Position numbers and translations under genes: made by a program. Below, piece after piece: positions 46,740 through 58,815 of a stretch of 64,000 nt of DNA (positions are counted from its first letter, which is position 1; every line of letters begins with the position of its first letter). This DNA is from Owenia fusiformis. Lineage: Eukaryota; Annelida; Polychaeta; Sabellida; Oweniidae. Below the pieces are notes generated by a model, which saw only the letters and a list, made by a program, of their open reading frames with translations, searched no databases and was not told where the DNA came from. The stretch covers positions 30,715,001-30,779,000 of the forward strand of contig CAIIXF020000012.1 in assembly GCA_903813345.2 (NCBI GenBank), read 5' to 3'.

Positions 46740-49700
46740 TTCATAGTATTTATAGACAATTTACTGCACACATGGATGGAGTCGACAATATTTTATAAAA
46801 AATGATGAAAAGCCTTGTATCCTCACCAAAATATACACCCATGCAGTTTTCAGAAATTATGAGCCTGTTTACATTTCTTAAAGAAATATTTTTCAGAATA
46901 GTGCAATCGAACTCCATGATTTTTAGAATTTTGTAATCAAGTTCCATGGTTTTGGGAAAAATGCAATCAAGTTCCATGATTTTGGAAATTGTAATCAGAA
47001 TTCCATGGTTTTATGTTTTAATGTTTTGTAGCAATTTTGTTTTTAAGAAAAAAAAGAAAATCATATAAAGTGAAGTTATATCAAAAATAATTCCAATTTT
47101 ACACAATTGCCATATCTTAAAAAACATTTTAAATGAAGCAAATAGGTTTTATCTAACAACTGGCCTTAAACTGAACATGAAGAAAACACAAGCAATGTGG
47201 CTTGGTCAGAAAAAACACTCAATTGAAAAACCCTGTAGTATAATTTGGAAGCTGGGAGGAGACGCTAGAATAAAAGTTCTAAGATCATTGATTATGGATA
47301 TCGGTAACATGTTCTTTTATGCCAATTCTAGTTGAAAGCCAATGCCTGAACACAGGAAACACAAGCAAGTGGCTTGGTCAGAAAAACACTCAATTGAAAA
47401 ACCCTGTAGTATAATTCGGAACCTGGGAGGAGATGCTAGAATAAAAGTTTTAGGTCGTAATTTTGTCTTTGATATTATAACATCAACAATTCAAAATATT
47501 AGTTTGTTTAAGTATTTAAACTATTGACTGGTAAATTAGATTAAATATTCTTTGATATTTCCACTTCCTACAATTTTCAATTTTATATTTGTATAAGTTC
47601 TTAGACCATTGATTATGGAGATTAATAACATGTTATTTTATGCCAACCTCAACATTTCATAGTATTTATAGACAATTTACTGCACACATGGATGGAGTAG
47701 ACAATATTTTATAAAAAAATGATGAAAAGCCTTGTACAGTATCCTCACCAAAATATACACCCATGCAGTTTTCAGAAATCATGAGCCTGTTTACATTTCT
47801 TAAACAAATATTTTTCAGAATAGTGCAATCGAACTCCATGATTTTTGGAATTTTGTAATCAAGTTCCATGATTTTGGGGAAAATGCAATCAAGTTCCATG
47901 ATTTTGGAAATTGTAATCAGAATTCCATGGTTTTGTGTTTTAATGTTTTGTAGCAATTATGTTTTAAGAAAAATAGAAAATCATATAAAGAGAAGTTATC
48001 TCGAAAATTATTTCAATTTTACACAATTGCCATATCTTGACTTAGTTTGTTTGAGTATTTTATTCTTTGATATTTTAACTTCCTACAATTTTCAATTTTA
48101 TATTTGTATAAGTTCTTAGACCATTGATTATGGAGATTGATAACATGTTCTTTTATGCCAATATCAACATTTCATAATATTTATAGACAATTTACTGCAT
48201 ATATGGATGGATCATGGAGTAGACAATATTTTATAAAAAAAAATATGAAAAGCCTTGAATCCTCACCAAAATGTACACTCATGTAGTTTTCAGAAATCAT
48301 GAGCCTGTTTACATTTCTTAAACAAATATTTTTCAGAATAGTGCCATCAAACTCCATGATTTTTGGAATTTTGTAATCAAGTTCCATGATTTTTAGAAAA
48401 ACGCAATCAAGTTCCATGGTTTTGGAGATGCTAGAATAAAAGTTTTAGGTCGTAATTTTGTCTTTGATATTATAACATCAACAAATCAAAATATTAGTTT
48501 GTTTAAGTATTTAAACCATTGACTGGTAAATTAGATTAAATATTCTTTGATATTTCCACTTCCTACAATTTTCAATTTTATATTTGTATAAGTTCTTAGA
48601 CCATTGATTATGGTGATTAATAACATGTTATTTTATGCCAACCTCAACATTTCATAGTATTTATAGACAATTTACTGCACACATGGATGGACTCAACAAT
48701 ATTTTCTAAAAAATGATGAAAAGCCTTGTATCCTCACCAAAATATACACCCATGCAGTTTTCAGAAATCATGAGCCTGTTTACATTTCTTAAACAAATAT
48801 TTTTCAGAATAGTGCAATCAAACTCCATGATTTTGGGAATTTTGTAATCAAGTTCCATGATTTTGGGAAAAACGCAATCAAGTTCCATGATTTTGGAAAT
48901 TGTAATCGGAATTCCATGGTTTTGTGTTTTAATGTTTTGTAGCAATATGTTTTAAGAAAAAAGAAAATCATATAAAGTGAAGTTATCTCAAAAAATATTT
49001 CAATTTTACACAATTGCCATACCTTAACTTAGTGTGTATAAGTATTTAAACCATTGACTGGTAAATTAGATTAAATATTCTTTGATATTTTCACTTCCTA
49101 CAATTTTCAATTTTATATATGTATAAGTTCTTAGACCATTGATTATGGAGATTAATAATATGTTATTTTATGCCAACATCAACATTTCATAGTATTTATA
49201 GACAATTTACTGCACACATGGATGGAGTAGACAATATTTTATAAAAAAATGATGAAAAGCCTTGTATCCTCACCAAAATATACACCCATGCAGTTTTCAG
49301 AAATCATGAGCCTGTTTACATTTCTTAAACAAATATTTTTCAGAATAGTGCAATCGAACTCCATGATTTTTGGAATTTTGTAATCAAGTTCCATGATTTT
49401 GGGGAAAATGCAATCAAGTTCCATGATTTTGGAAATTGTAATCAGAATTCCATGGTTTTGTGTTTTAATGTTTTGTAGCAATTAGTTTTAAGAAAAATAG
49501 AAAATCATATAAAGAGAAGTTATCTCGAAAATTATTTCAATTTTACACAATTGCCATATCTTGACTTAATTTTTTTGAGTATTTTATTCTTTGATATTTT
49601 AACTTCCTACAATTTTCAATTTTATATTTGTATAAGTTCTTAGACCATTGATTATGGAGATTGATAACATGTTATTTGATCCCAATATCAACATTTCATA

Positions 49701-50000
49701 GTATTTATAGACAATTTACTGCATATATGGATGGATCACGGAGTAGACAATATTTTATAAAAAAAATATGAAAAGCCTTGAATCCTCACCAAAATGTACA
49801 CTCATGTAGTTTTCAGAAATCATGAGCCTGTTTACATTTCTTAAACAAATATTTTTCAGAATAGTGCAATCAAACTCCATGATTTTTGGAATTTTGTAAT
49901 CAAGTTCCATGATTTTTGGAAAAACGCAATCAAGTTCCATGATATTGGAAATTGTAATCAGAATTCCATGGTTTTGTGTTTTAATGTTTTGTAGCAATTT
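46740..50000 (-). repeat. Six foldback units, minus orientation
   Basis: Reverse-complement units are at about 46740-47030, 47660-47950, 48181-48420 (truncated), 48650-48950, 49190-49480 and 49700-50000. Spacing is ~500-540 bp, except ~920 bp between the first two, where reverse-transcriptase fragments are inserted. At 48412-48430 a unit joins directly to the reverse-transcriptase fragment at GGAGATGCTAG, a short stretch also found at 47430, pointing to recombination at microhomology. Confidence 0.85.
47100..47470 (+). pseudogene. LINE reverse-transcriptase fragments (centre)
   Basis: In one frame, 47117-47284 reads NEANRFYLTTGLKLNMKKTQ, then AMWLGQKKHSIEKP, then KLGGDARIKVLR. A partial second copy at 47345-47470 continues to GGDARIKVLGRNFVFD. 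GLKLN, KTQAMWLG and (I)KVLG..F.FD are successive conserved stretches of LINE reverse transcriptases, the last resembling L1/Tx1-like or CR1-like elements. This is the least damaged version in the window and shows the origin of the sequence in both arms. Confidence 0.72.
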
Positions 50001-50279
50001 TGTTTTTAAGAAAAAAGAAAATCATATAAAGTGAAGTTATCTCAAAAATTATTTCAATTTTACACAATTCCTATACCTTAACTTAGTGTGTATAAGTATT
50101 TTAGGTAAATAAGATTAAATATTCTTTGATATTTTAACTTCCTACAATTTTCAATTTCATATTTGTATAAGTTCTTAGACCATTGATTATGGAGATTGAT
50201 AATAATTATGTTCTTTTATGCCAACATCAACATCTCATTGTATTTATGATTCAAATTTACACAATTGCCATATCTTAAA

Positions 50280-50395
50280 AAACATTTTAAATGAAGCAAA
50301 TAGGTTTTATCTAACAACTTGCCTTAAACTGACCATAGAGAAAACACAAGCAATGTGGCTTGGTCAGAAAAAACACTCAATTGAAAAACCCTGAA
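50280..50395 (+). pseudogene. LINE reverse-transcriptase fragment (right arm)
   Basis: Mirror image of 44575-44769: EKTQAMWLGQKKHSIEKP is readable at about 50336-50391. It is followed by CATAATTATCCCACCGAACG, the complement of the left-arm sequence. Confidence 0.65.
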
Positions 50396-50865
50396 GCATA
50401 ATTATCCCACCGAACGAAGTGTTTCCCGAATGCAATGGGAAATACCATGAAGATTATTAAACTTCATTTACCTGAAAATGCTATGCTAAACTCTGCTATT
50501 AAAACTGCGGTCATTGCAAAATTTGAAAAGTTTTTCTTGAAATAAAGTACATGCATGCACTTCAGAAAATTGACATTTAAACTGCAAAAGAATGAACCTA
50601 AGATTTATTGAAATTGAAACAATTTTTGTTTTGCCTGCTCCCTTTATCTGATTCCCTCTTTAAATAATAATGCATATTTACCTTCATTTCTTTCAAGTCA
50701 TTTATCATCTGTGTTGTGTTCTTTATTTTATTAATCTTTAAATATTGAGAAAATATTGAAAACATGTTATATGTTTGCAACTTTAAATACCAATGCATCA
50801 ATATTACACATTACCCTTGACACACTTGGTTGGAATAACTCATTTTCAAATATCAAGGAAAACCA

Positions 50866-51030
50866 GTATTTCATGGTAAATACCATAGAAAATTCCATGT
50901 TTTTTTATCATGAAAAACCGGTAATTACCATGGAAAAGTTCATGATTTTTTACCATGAAAGGCTGGTATTTACCATGAAAAACCGGTATTTACCATGGAA
51001 AACCGGTAATTACCATGACAAATCATGGAG
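50866..51030 (-). repeat. Subterminal ATGGTAAWTACCGGT minisatellite, right arm
   Basis: Reverse complement of the array at 43943-44110, including AAAACCGGTATTTACCATGG. The differences between arms are few (for example GGCTGGTATT against the left-arm AATACCGACC). Confidence 0.8.
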
Positions 51031-51052
51031 ACCATGGGTTTTTTCTTAAGGG

Positions 51053-53470
51053 TTAAGCTTCAAATGAAAATGGTGCATTATTTTCAAAAATCTATCGCTT
51101 ATCACATTAATTTTAACTTAGGCCTTGTGAAGTGTATTTATGCTCTTCTTGTTCATGAGCATGTAAATCAGCTTGATCTTATAAATTAAATAGTCAACAA
51201 ATACTATTTGTTAAAAACACATTAACATCGATCATATTCCTATAAATAAACTTATCAAGATAACTAATAAATGTACTTGATTTAAGTAAAGAAAATCGAA
51301 ATACATCAAGCCAGGGGCAACAAGAATTATGTCAAAACTAAAACTTGAATCTTGCCCTGAATATTTGTAATTCTCAAAAAACAACCTCCAATCAGCTGTT
51401 AATAAAATGTTCCCAGAACTCAGTCAGTTGTAAAGTCAAACAAGATTCATAAAAAATCATACATACCTATAAATGTATATCTGCTGGTTTACAAGCTGTT
51501 TTCTTTTTTAAGTTTCCATATGTTTAGCCTGAATCTCTGAACAACTAACAGGACTATGTAAGTTCAGCTGCTATATGTCTCTAATGCTTCTATTCTAACT
51601 ATATATCACTGAGTTCCTATTTCATATGTTCATATCACTAATTAGTATTTCTATACAATTCGCAATATGGTATACATCTCTTTTTTAATATTCACCAAGC
51701 ATCGCTTATTGTTTAAACTTTGAGATAAGGCATTTGTATGTGCTGTGAACAGTCCATACGTACAGAAACGTCCATTCAATAAAGGCTCACAATCAGTCAA
51801 TTTAATTGTGGTCTCAATTTTTAACATTCATCTGAATTTCAGTAGTTAATTCCAAGTAATTGTATACAAAACTTTTATAGTTACCTTGGCGATGAATGTT
51901 ACTTATTTATCATTTTTCTCAAATAGCGCTAATTTTTCACTCTACTTCCAAACAATCTAGACATCAATCACTTCCTATTCCAAAGCCAAAACACAGGCAA
52001 TGTAACTCTCTATCAACAATGTTTATCATCGTTTTTATCCACATGGCAACATTGCGTAATATGTCTTATTACAAATTGACTTCTATTTATTCTATAAATC
52101 CAACTTGTTCACCTATGTTTCTTCACGGGTGAATTCTCAAAGTTCAATTGAGCGTTTAATTATTCTATGTTTCACTGCTCTCTGCGGATAGTGATAAATT
52201 AATAAATTCCCGTCCCAATGGCGTCTAGATCAACTCACGTCTATTGAGATTATCATAGATTTGATTCCACTTCTTGTATTCCTACATCAAACAGGTGGCT
52301 ATTGCTGCATTTGTTTTATAATTGAAAGAAGGCATGTGTTTTAGTTCCCACTGAGCCCATTACTTTCACCATTTATCTCTGTCGATTTCCCAGTCTATGC
52401 AGATGATCTCCAGATCCCGAATTAGCTACTTCTATAAACTATTGGAACTTGCTAGAATACTTAATTCTACAGTGTGACTCTCCGGTTGACAGTAAATATG
52501 GTAGAGGTCAATAGTAAATACAGTAGAGGTCAACAGTAAATATGGTTCAGGTCAACAGTAAATATGGTTCAAGTCAACAGTATAGTAAAGGTCAATAGTA
52601 AAATATCCATTGTGAATGACAGATCTCCAAGGTAGAGCTTAAATAAGACACAACTCTAACGAATCCCAACAGGTTAAGCTCCAGATATTGTTAAGCTACC
52701 GATGATGTTAAGCTGCAGATATCAAAATGAACAGCACAAGTGATGTTTCCTTTCCTTGTAGATTTAAGATACCTTGACCTGTCTGGCCAGCTAGCTCAAC
52801 TTGTCAGCTTGTAAAATTGTAGAATCCTATATGTATAGTAGTTTCCTTGCTTTTACTGTTGTTTGATTAATCCTAGCTGAGCCTTAACACAGCTATTGTA
52901 TTTCTGTAGTGCTTTGTAATATATCCTGATTTATGTATCTAAGTTTCTTGGTGCTGTCTTAGATAACTATGTAATAACACTTTTTTATGTTTCCCTCCTT
53001 TGTGTAATTTTCAATTTGTCCCGTGACTTCATAACAGTGTTGCCATAGTTACCAATTCAAGTGTTCTACGATACCTGGAAGTACAGAAAGAAAAGATATT
53101 AGAAAAGGGAATTGTTACAACAGTATTAATATCTAAAAAGGGTTCAGAGAAATATTGTGTAAGGGAGAGGGAAATTTTCTTGCAAGGGAGATACATTTTG
53201 TAAGGGAGAAAAATAACATAATCATATCAATGGAAAAAAAGATTGTATGTGAGAAAAAATTGTTATTGAGAACAAACCACCCAAACACATCCACAAAACA
53301 AGTTGTAGACGATAACAATATGACTGTGACCAATAAATTGTACCATTTGCGATCACATGTAAGCATCTCCTCATTAGAAAGAAAAGAAGCGTCTCCTAAA
53401 GATGTTAAGATGCATAGATTTACTTGTATAACTAAAATGACAATCATCTATTTTTATTGAAAAAAAAATA
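51053..53470. other. No gene; one 22-bp minisatellite
   Basis: At 52488-52615, five to six units of CAACAGTAAATATGGTTCAG + GT repeat with a 22-bp period. The rest is AT-rich with nothing recognised; open frames at 51896-52132 and 53133-53460 have no family similarity. Confidence 0.45.
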
Positions 53471-53834
53471 TATAGCAAAACCTGTCTAATCCAAACATTG
53501 CAACATGCAAAAAGTGTTCTAAATGACAGGTGTTCACATTTCAAGTTTTTTTCAACATGGAAGACTGTGTTAGCTTAAATAAGGCTTTCAGATGCAAAAT
53601 GTCAGTACTTGTCATTTGTTACAGATGCCGACTGCCATCCACCGAATGCCAGACACCGAACACCTTCCAAAAAGTTGGAGACAATAACAATGGTGCCAAA
53701 AAAATCAGACCGAAAAAACGTGCTCAGATTAGAAAGGTGTTCAGATATACAAGTTTATATACTCAGACAGAAAAAGCATATAAATTGAGACATAATCAGA
53801 TTAAAAAGGTGTTCAGAACAGCTTTCACTGTATA
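53471..53834. mobile_element. Family C element carrying a family P copy
   Basis: Starts AGCAAAACCTGTCTAATCC and ends near TTTCACTGTATAA, the same end type as 55572-55766. A family P core (ATGCAAAATGTCAGTACTTG, CATTTGTTACAGATGCC, AAAAAGTTGGAGACAATAAC) lies inside at 53590-53695. This may show family P to be internal sequence of a longer family C element. Confidence 0.55.
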
Positions 53835-54230
53835 ATACCTCTTGTTTGAAAATAGTCTAAAGAAAGATATCTCTTGCAAATGTTCCATTAGTTAACCTAA
53901 CTTTTATGATATCTATAGGTTTTTATGTGGCAAATTGGCCCAAAGGTGCTTCCCAGTTGAAACCCTTTATAAGACTTGGGAGATATTATGTCACTCTTTA
54001 AATTAGAGAAAAAAATCTGAAATAGATCAGCCAATCAGAGTGTGCCATTGTTAGCAACTGTTATTCATGTAAAGGTTCATACATGGCAGTACTATCTTAG
54101 ATCTATGTCAAACCATCAAACTACATCAAACTGCAAAATGATTTGTCCTAGTAAGAGGATTATACTGGTACATAATTTCAGGGTAGTACTCATTGGATAG
54201 ACTTCATGTAAGTCATAAAGGCAATTTATA
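53835..54230. other. No gene seen
   Basis: Nothing recognised. Confidence 0.35.
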
Positions 54231-55325
54231 TATTAGTTCCATTAATTTCACCAAATACCAACTAAAGGAAATAACCAGAACAACGGCAACGCCAAAGCGT
54301 AGCGAATCCCATCGAACAGAAATGGCTGGCATTTTTACAAACGAATCGCAAATATCATAAAACAACACACCGGAAAGGCCACCATTTTCAAAATGGTTGC
54401 TCACTAGCCAAGTTGTCATCAGAAGAAATAATATGCTTTTTAGTAGCCACCTCTAAAATTTTTGAAAAATCGCACACGTACTTGTAAAATAACACACATA
54501 AAAATGGTGGCCATTTTTCAAAATGGCCGACTACTCCCTTAAGTTTTATTAGACAATGTGCCATGCTTAAAGTATTCACATATCAAATATGAACAAAATC
54601 GCTCTACTACTTTTCGAGTTATAGTAAAATACGTTAAAATGGCGGCCATTTTTCAAAATTGTTTTCAAAATGTCCGCCTTCTACCAAAGTGTCATAGGAC
54701 AGTGTGCCATGCTTATAGTATTCACATACCAAATATGAACAAAATCGCTCCACTACTTTTCGAGTTATAGTAAAATACGTTAAAATGGCGGCCATTTTTC
54801 AAAATGGCCGCCTTCTACCAAAAGTGTCTTTAGACAGTGTGCAATGCTTATAGTATTCACATACCAAATATGAACAAAATCGCTCCACTACTTTTTGAGT
54901 TACAGCAAAAATCGTAAAATGACGAGTAAAGGACGCCATTTTTCAAGATGGCTGCCATGTGCTTCTTTAATATCTACATTTGTAGCATTATTAATGTCCT
55001 TTATAATTTTTTTACATTTAAAACATATTGCTATTACAGTTTTACATATTGCACCTAAATTACTGTAAAATCGTCACTAAAATGGCCACCATTTTGAAAT
55101 GAGTGGCCATTTTGAAAATCGGCTCTCGAGCAGAACTTCTACCCCCATAGGGTATATGTGTACAAAATATGAACAAAATCGGGCCAACGGTATTTGAGTT
55201 ATTGCCCGGACGGACGGACGGACAGACGGACGGACGGACGTACGGACGGACGTACGTACGGACAGACGGACGGACGGACGGGTTCCCTATATCCCTCCGA
55301 ACTTCGTTCGATGGGATAATTATTC
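54231..55325 (+). repeat. GGCGGCCATTTTTCAAAATGG array ending in (GGAC)n
   Basis: Four or more units of ~130-140 bp. Each has AAAATGGCGGCCATTTTTCA, a CAGTGTGCCATGCTTA stretch, TATTCACATACCAAATATGA, then ACAAAATCGCTCCACTACTT and TTCGAGTTATAG. It closes with TATTTGAGTTATTGCCCGGA, about 80 bp of GGAC/GGACA/GTAC tetranucleotides (55206-55281), then CCGAACTTCGTTCGATGGGATAATTA. It shares its ending logic with 26500-27060. Non-coding. Confidence 0.8.
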
Positions 55326-55571
55326 CTTAATTGGTAAATTACAATGAGGCTAATGCTAGGCTAAAGGAAGCGAAAAATGTACACAACAACAGATATAGCG
55401 GGAACAACTATAGCAAAATATAGCTAAAATCATAAAACGCTAAATTGAATTATAGTGTTCTAAACACTGGTTTATTTAATTGACACACTATAATGAGACG
55501 ACGAAGTAAGTATACAGGAAGCGAAAAGTTTACGAGAGTGTACTTGGAAAAAAGGCTTCATTTATCAATAT
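55326..55571. other. No gene seen
   Basis: Short AT-rich spacer with nothing recognised. Confidence 0.35.
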
Positions 55572-55766
55572 ACAGCAAAACCTGTCTTAGTAAACACCTG
55601 GACAGTGAACACCTGTTTTGAGTGAACACCTCTTCTCAGAGCATACTCCGTAGAGTTCTATATAAGATTGCCTCTGTGTTGTGAACATCTACCTATATTG
55701 AACACCTAAATTGAACACATTTTGTGGCTCCATAGGTGCTTACTGTATGCAGGTTTTACTGTGCAT
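55572..55766. mobile_element. MITE with ACAGCAAAACCTG ends, family C (copy 3)
   Basis: ACAGCAAAACCTGTCTTAG at the left pairs with GCAGGTTTTACTGT at the right. The interior is rich in GTGAACACCT and GAACACCTA. About 195 bp, the cleanest copy of the family in the window. Confidence 0.75.
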
Positions 55767-56144
55767 ACAGTCATACACCTTACATTATACAATGATAAAA
55801 TGGCTGAAAAACAAACAAACAGGAACATTAATTTTTGTTTCGTAGAGTATATTCCGAACTGATTTCCAATTCACTGCTTTTGGTTGCTTTTGCAGTTTCA
55901 AACATATCAATCAATTCAACAGCACTTGTTTCATTTTCAAGCCAAGCAATTCAAGCAGATCAGTGATTTTGCTTGTATTTTAAGCATTCCAACTGCCAGT
56001 GTATACAGGGTTATAGAGCCATAATCAACAACTTGTTTTAAGGGATGCTGTCTAATTATCAATTGTGGATAAAGAAAGAGATGGCTTGTCACCCCCTCCC
56101 TCATCAAACAAAATTTTAAAATTATGATTTGTATTTAACTTGAA

Positions 56145-56290
56145 TATCTAAACAAGACATTGACATGCAAAATATCACCACCTGCAACTTGTTACACCAA
56201 CCGCCAAACGCCGCCTGCCAAACACAAATACCAACCCCAGAACACCATCCACAAAAAAAGTTGGCGGTGACAAAACGAAAAATCCAACAC
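56145..56290 (+). repeat. Dispersed repeat, family P (copy 6)
   Basis: ACATGCAAAATATCACCACC, TGCAACTTGTTACACCAACC, a stretch of CCAAACGCC and CCAAACAC, and AAAAAGTTGGCGGTGAC. Confidence 0.7.
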
Positions 56291-57044
56291 TATTTGCTAA
56301 CGAAACCATCATTTACCCCCTTCCCTTAATGAAACTTCGTTTTTCTACAACTGTTGATAATTCGACACCATCCTTAAACAACATTATTTTACTTTGTTAA
56401 TTGAAACATCACCTGTCGAAAGTGGGAATGTTCAGTTCATATTTTATCAAAATAAAATAATTGTTGATTTTATATTTAGAAGGTAAGGTCAATTTTTGTA
56501 AAGTAGGTTGAGGCAATCTAAGGTCTACAAGTTTGACCCCTCATCAAGTTTCTCACTCTCCTGTCTCAGTTAAGGTGTACCCTCAAGGTACTTTACCCTC
56601 CACCACTCTGCTGCCTCCTCCCCCGATTTACGCACCCTATTATCAAGTTAGATAATTGCATAATGTATATAAATATAATTGTATTGTAGATCTATATAAA
56701 TATAATTGTATTGTATATAATTGTATTGTTTATAAATATAATTTCATTGTATATAAATATAATTGTATTGTATTGTATATAAATAATTGTATTGTATATA
56801 AATATAATTGAATTGTATATAAATGACTGCAACAATATACTTAAACCTAACAAAATTTACTTCATTTTTTCAGCATTAATAAGAATTGATTTTTTAGAAA
56901 AATGATCACAAATGTTCACTTTTGACTTTAACCCATTAGTAGACTATATATAAAAACATAAAGTGTTGTGTTACAATAACTATTAGGTAAACTATTATTA
57001 CAAAAGCATAAAAGTTCTGAAATTACAAGAATATAATAAGTAAC
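56291..57044. other. No gene; AT microsatellite
   Basis: At 56665-56822 there is a degenerate array of TATATAAATATAATTGTATTG. Nothing else is recognised. Confidence 0.6.
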
Positions 57045-57545
57045 ATGCCGTAGCCAGTATTTGCCAAGTGGGGTTCACTTTTTGAAAAATTTCAGGGGGT
57101 TCAATTTTGGTCCAAAAATGCCTAAAATCACTTAAAAAGTGCTCAGAATGGAAAAAACTGCTTGATTTTGAAAGATGTTTTGGCCAAGGGGGGTTCACTC
57201 CTCCAACCCATAGAACCCCCCCCCCCCTGACTACAAGCCTGAGTAATCTGAAGTACATCTTAGGGGAATAAAAAGGCATTAATTTACGTGACAAAGAAAC
57301 AACCACCTGGTACAATTACAGACACATGGTTGTAGCCAGTGGAAATTCAATGAACGCAAGCGAACCCTCCCCCCATACCATGGCCAAATATTTTATCAAA
57401 ATCATGCAATTTTTCACTATTCTGAGCACTTTTCAAGTGATTTTGGGCCAAAATGATCAGATCTGAAGCTGTGAACCCCCTCTGTAATTTTTTGAAAACT
57501 GAAACCCTTTGGTAAAAGCCTGAAGCGGGCCTGAAGTGTAACATT
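57045..57545. repeat. Inverted pair of repeat family F
   Basis: The reverse complement of 57045-57250 and the forward strand of 57325-57545 share a TTTTTCNCTATTCTGAGCAC stretch, TTTTNAAGTGATTTTNGGCC, GAACCCCC blocks and a GTAGCCAGT border. Together they form an inverted repeat with a ~75-bp spacer. The tandem direct copies at 43370-43640 are the same family. Confidence 0.7.
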
Positions 57546-58570
57546 TTTGTTACATACACCAATACTGAATGCTTCAATCATATCATATTACATAAAGAGC
57601 AATTATTAAAACCACCTGAACCAAACCGATTTCAATTTCAATCATACAATACTTCTCAAACAATGCTGATATATGATATCCCTTAAAAGGCAATCAAAAA
57701 AGCAAAAATCACAGGCAATCTTTTACGTGACTGAGGTTGAGTATTCATGAACTGTAAATAGAACTGGGTATACAATGTAAAACCCTGACCAAAACCTTAA
57801 CATGAAAGATTTTGTAACTTTTGTAAATAGCCACAGGGTTTAAAAGCAAGAAAAGGAGTATTGAAGGCAGAATCAGATCTAAGCGAGCATTAACTTTTCG
57901 AAAAAATAAATTTCAGTTTTAGAATATGTTAGCCTTCATCATTTATTACTTCTGACATGGTGGCGAGTATCAATTAATGAAATTTGAGTTTAATTTCACT
58001 AACCGCCAAATGGCAAAAATCAGAAAATTCACCAAAATATATACCAGTACAGATAAGCCATTTTACGTTTAATAAATGTGGAAGTTAACCTAATGTTAAC
58101 CTCATATTACGCAAGCTTTCATCAGGCACGATTGCTTGGTAAGAAGAGTATTATTAATGTATATATAGAAATAACTTCTGAGACTTGAGAGTTTGCATTA
58201 AATGTCACTCCAAATTGAAACTTCTAATTGGGTTTGGAGGTGAAGTATAATGAGTTGGCTGGACATAACTGAGTAAAAGCTGGAATTCACATGCTTTTCT
58301 CTAAAAACCTTTTTGCCCATGTAGGTAAAGTCCGCCTTTTTCGCCATTTGAGAATGTTAATTTCTCGATTGTTAAGTATAAATTCTGCCTTTTTGCCCAT
58401 TTATGGAGAATGCCTTTTGTGAGGGTGAACAGTTAAGCGTCAAACTTTTGCAATACCTCAAAGATGCGAAAGATCACACATTGACGCACACTGACACCAT
58501 TTTCCATCGCAATAGCAGCGCAGTAGATACCACCCTGGTCTAACAGGGGCATTAAAGCATTATTGCTTTC
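57546..58570. other. No gene seen
   Basis: AT-rich; two short related stretches with CTTTTTNGCCCAT (58310 and 58390). Nothing else recognised. Confidence 0.4.
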
Positions 58571-58815
58571 TTTGATATACTGATATTGATTTGATATTGA
58601 TATATGATATTGATATACTGATATTGATTTGATATTGATATATGATATTGATATACTGATATTGATTTGATATTGATATATGATATTGATATACTGTTAT
58701 ACTGATATTGATTTGATATTGATATATGATATTGATATACTGATATTGATTCGTTATTGATATATGATATTGATATACTGATATTGATATATGATATTGA
58801 TATACTAATATTGAT
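58571..58815 (+). repeat. 38-bp minisatellite of GATATTGATAT type
   Basis: TGATATACTGATATTGATTT then GATATTGATATATGATAT recurs every 38 bp from 58573 for about six units; the last ones are shortened. Minus-strand open frames reading YQYHISISNQ are artefacts of the array. Confidence 0.93.

Larger units (their letters stand above)
43917..51052. mobile_element. Giant foldback (near-palindromic) element, ~7.1 kb
   Basis: The left end CCCTTAAGAAAAAACCCATG (43917) and the right end (51052) are exact inverted copies. The first ~700 bp of each arm (43917-44600 and 50370-51052) mirror each other nearly perfectly, and the mirror continues through repeated internal units to a switch of orientation near 46550. 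The right side is flanked by TTAA directly after GGG; the left flank reads TTTT. GGG/TTAA at the right edge resembles piggyBac-type ends, but this is only suggestive. The arms contain terminal minisatellites, reverse-transcriptase fragments and ~0.5-kb CCATGGAATTC units: three plus-oriented on the left and six minus-oriented on the right. No intact gene is present. Confidence 0.88.

Noticed and set aside
45524-49997. A family of ~80-117-codon proteins reading KIMELD repeats
   Set aside because: They come from a 33-bp subrepeat inside palindromic units, occur on whichever strand the unit lies, and share no domain or splice signals.
53133-53460. Overlapping 101-104-codon frames on both strands
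   Set aside because: No domain, no splice or promoter context, and composition like the surrounding AT-rich DNA.
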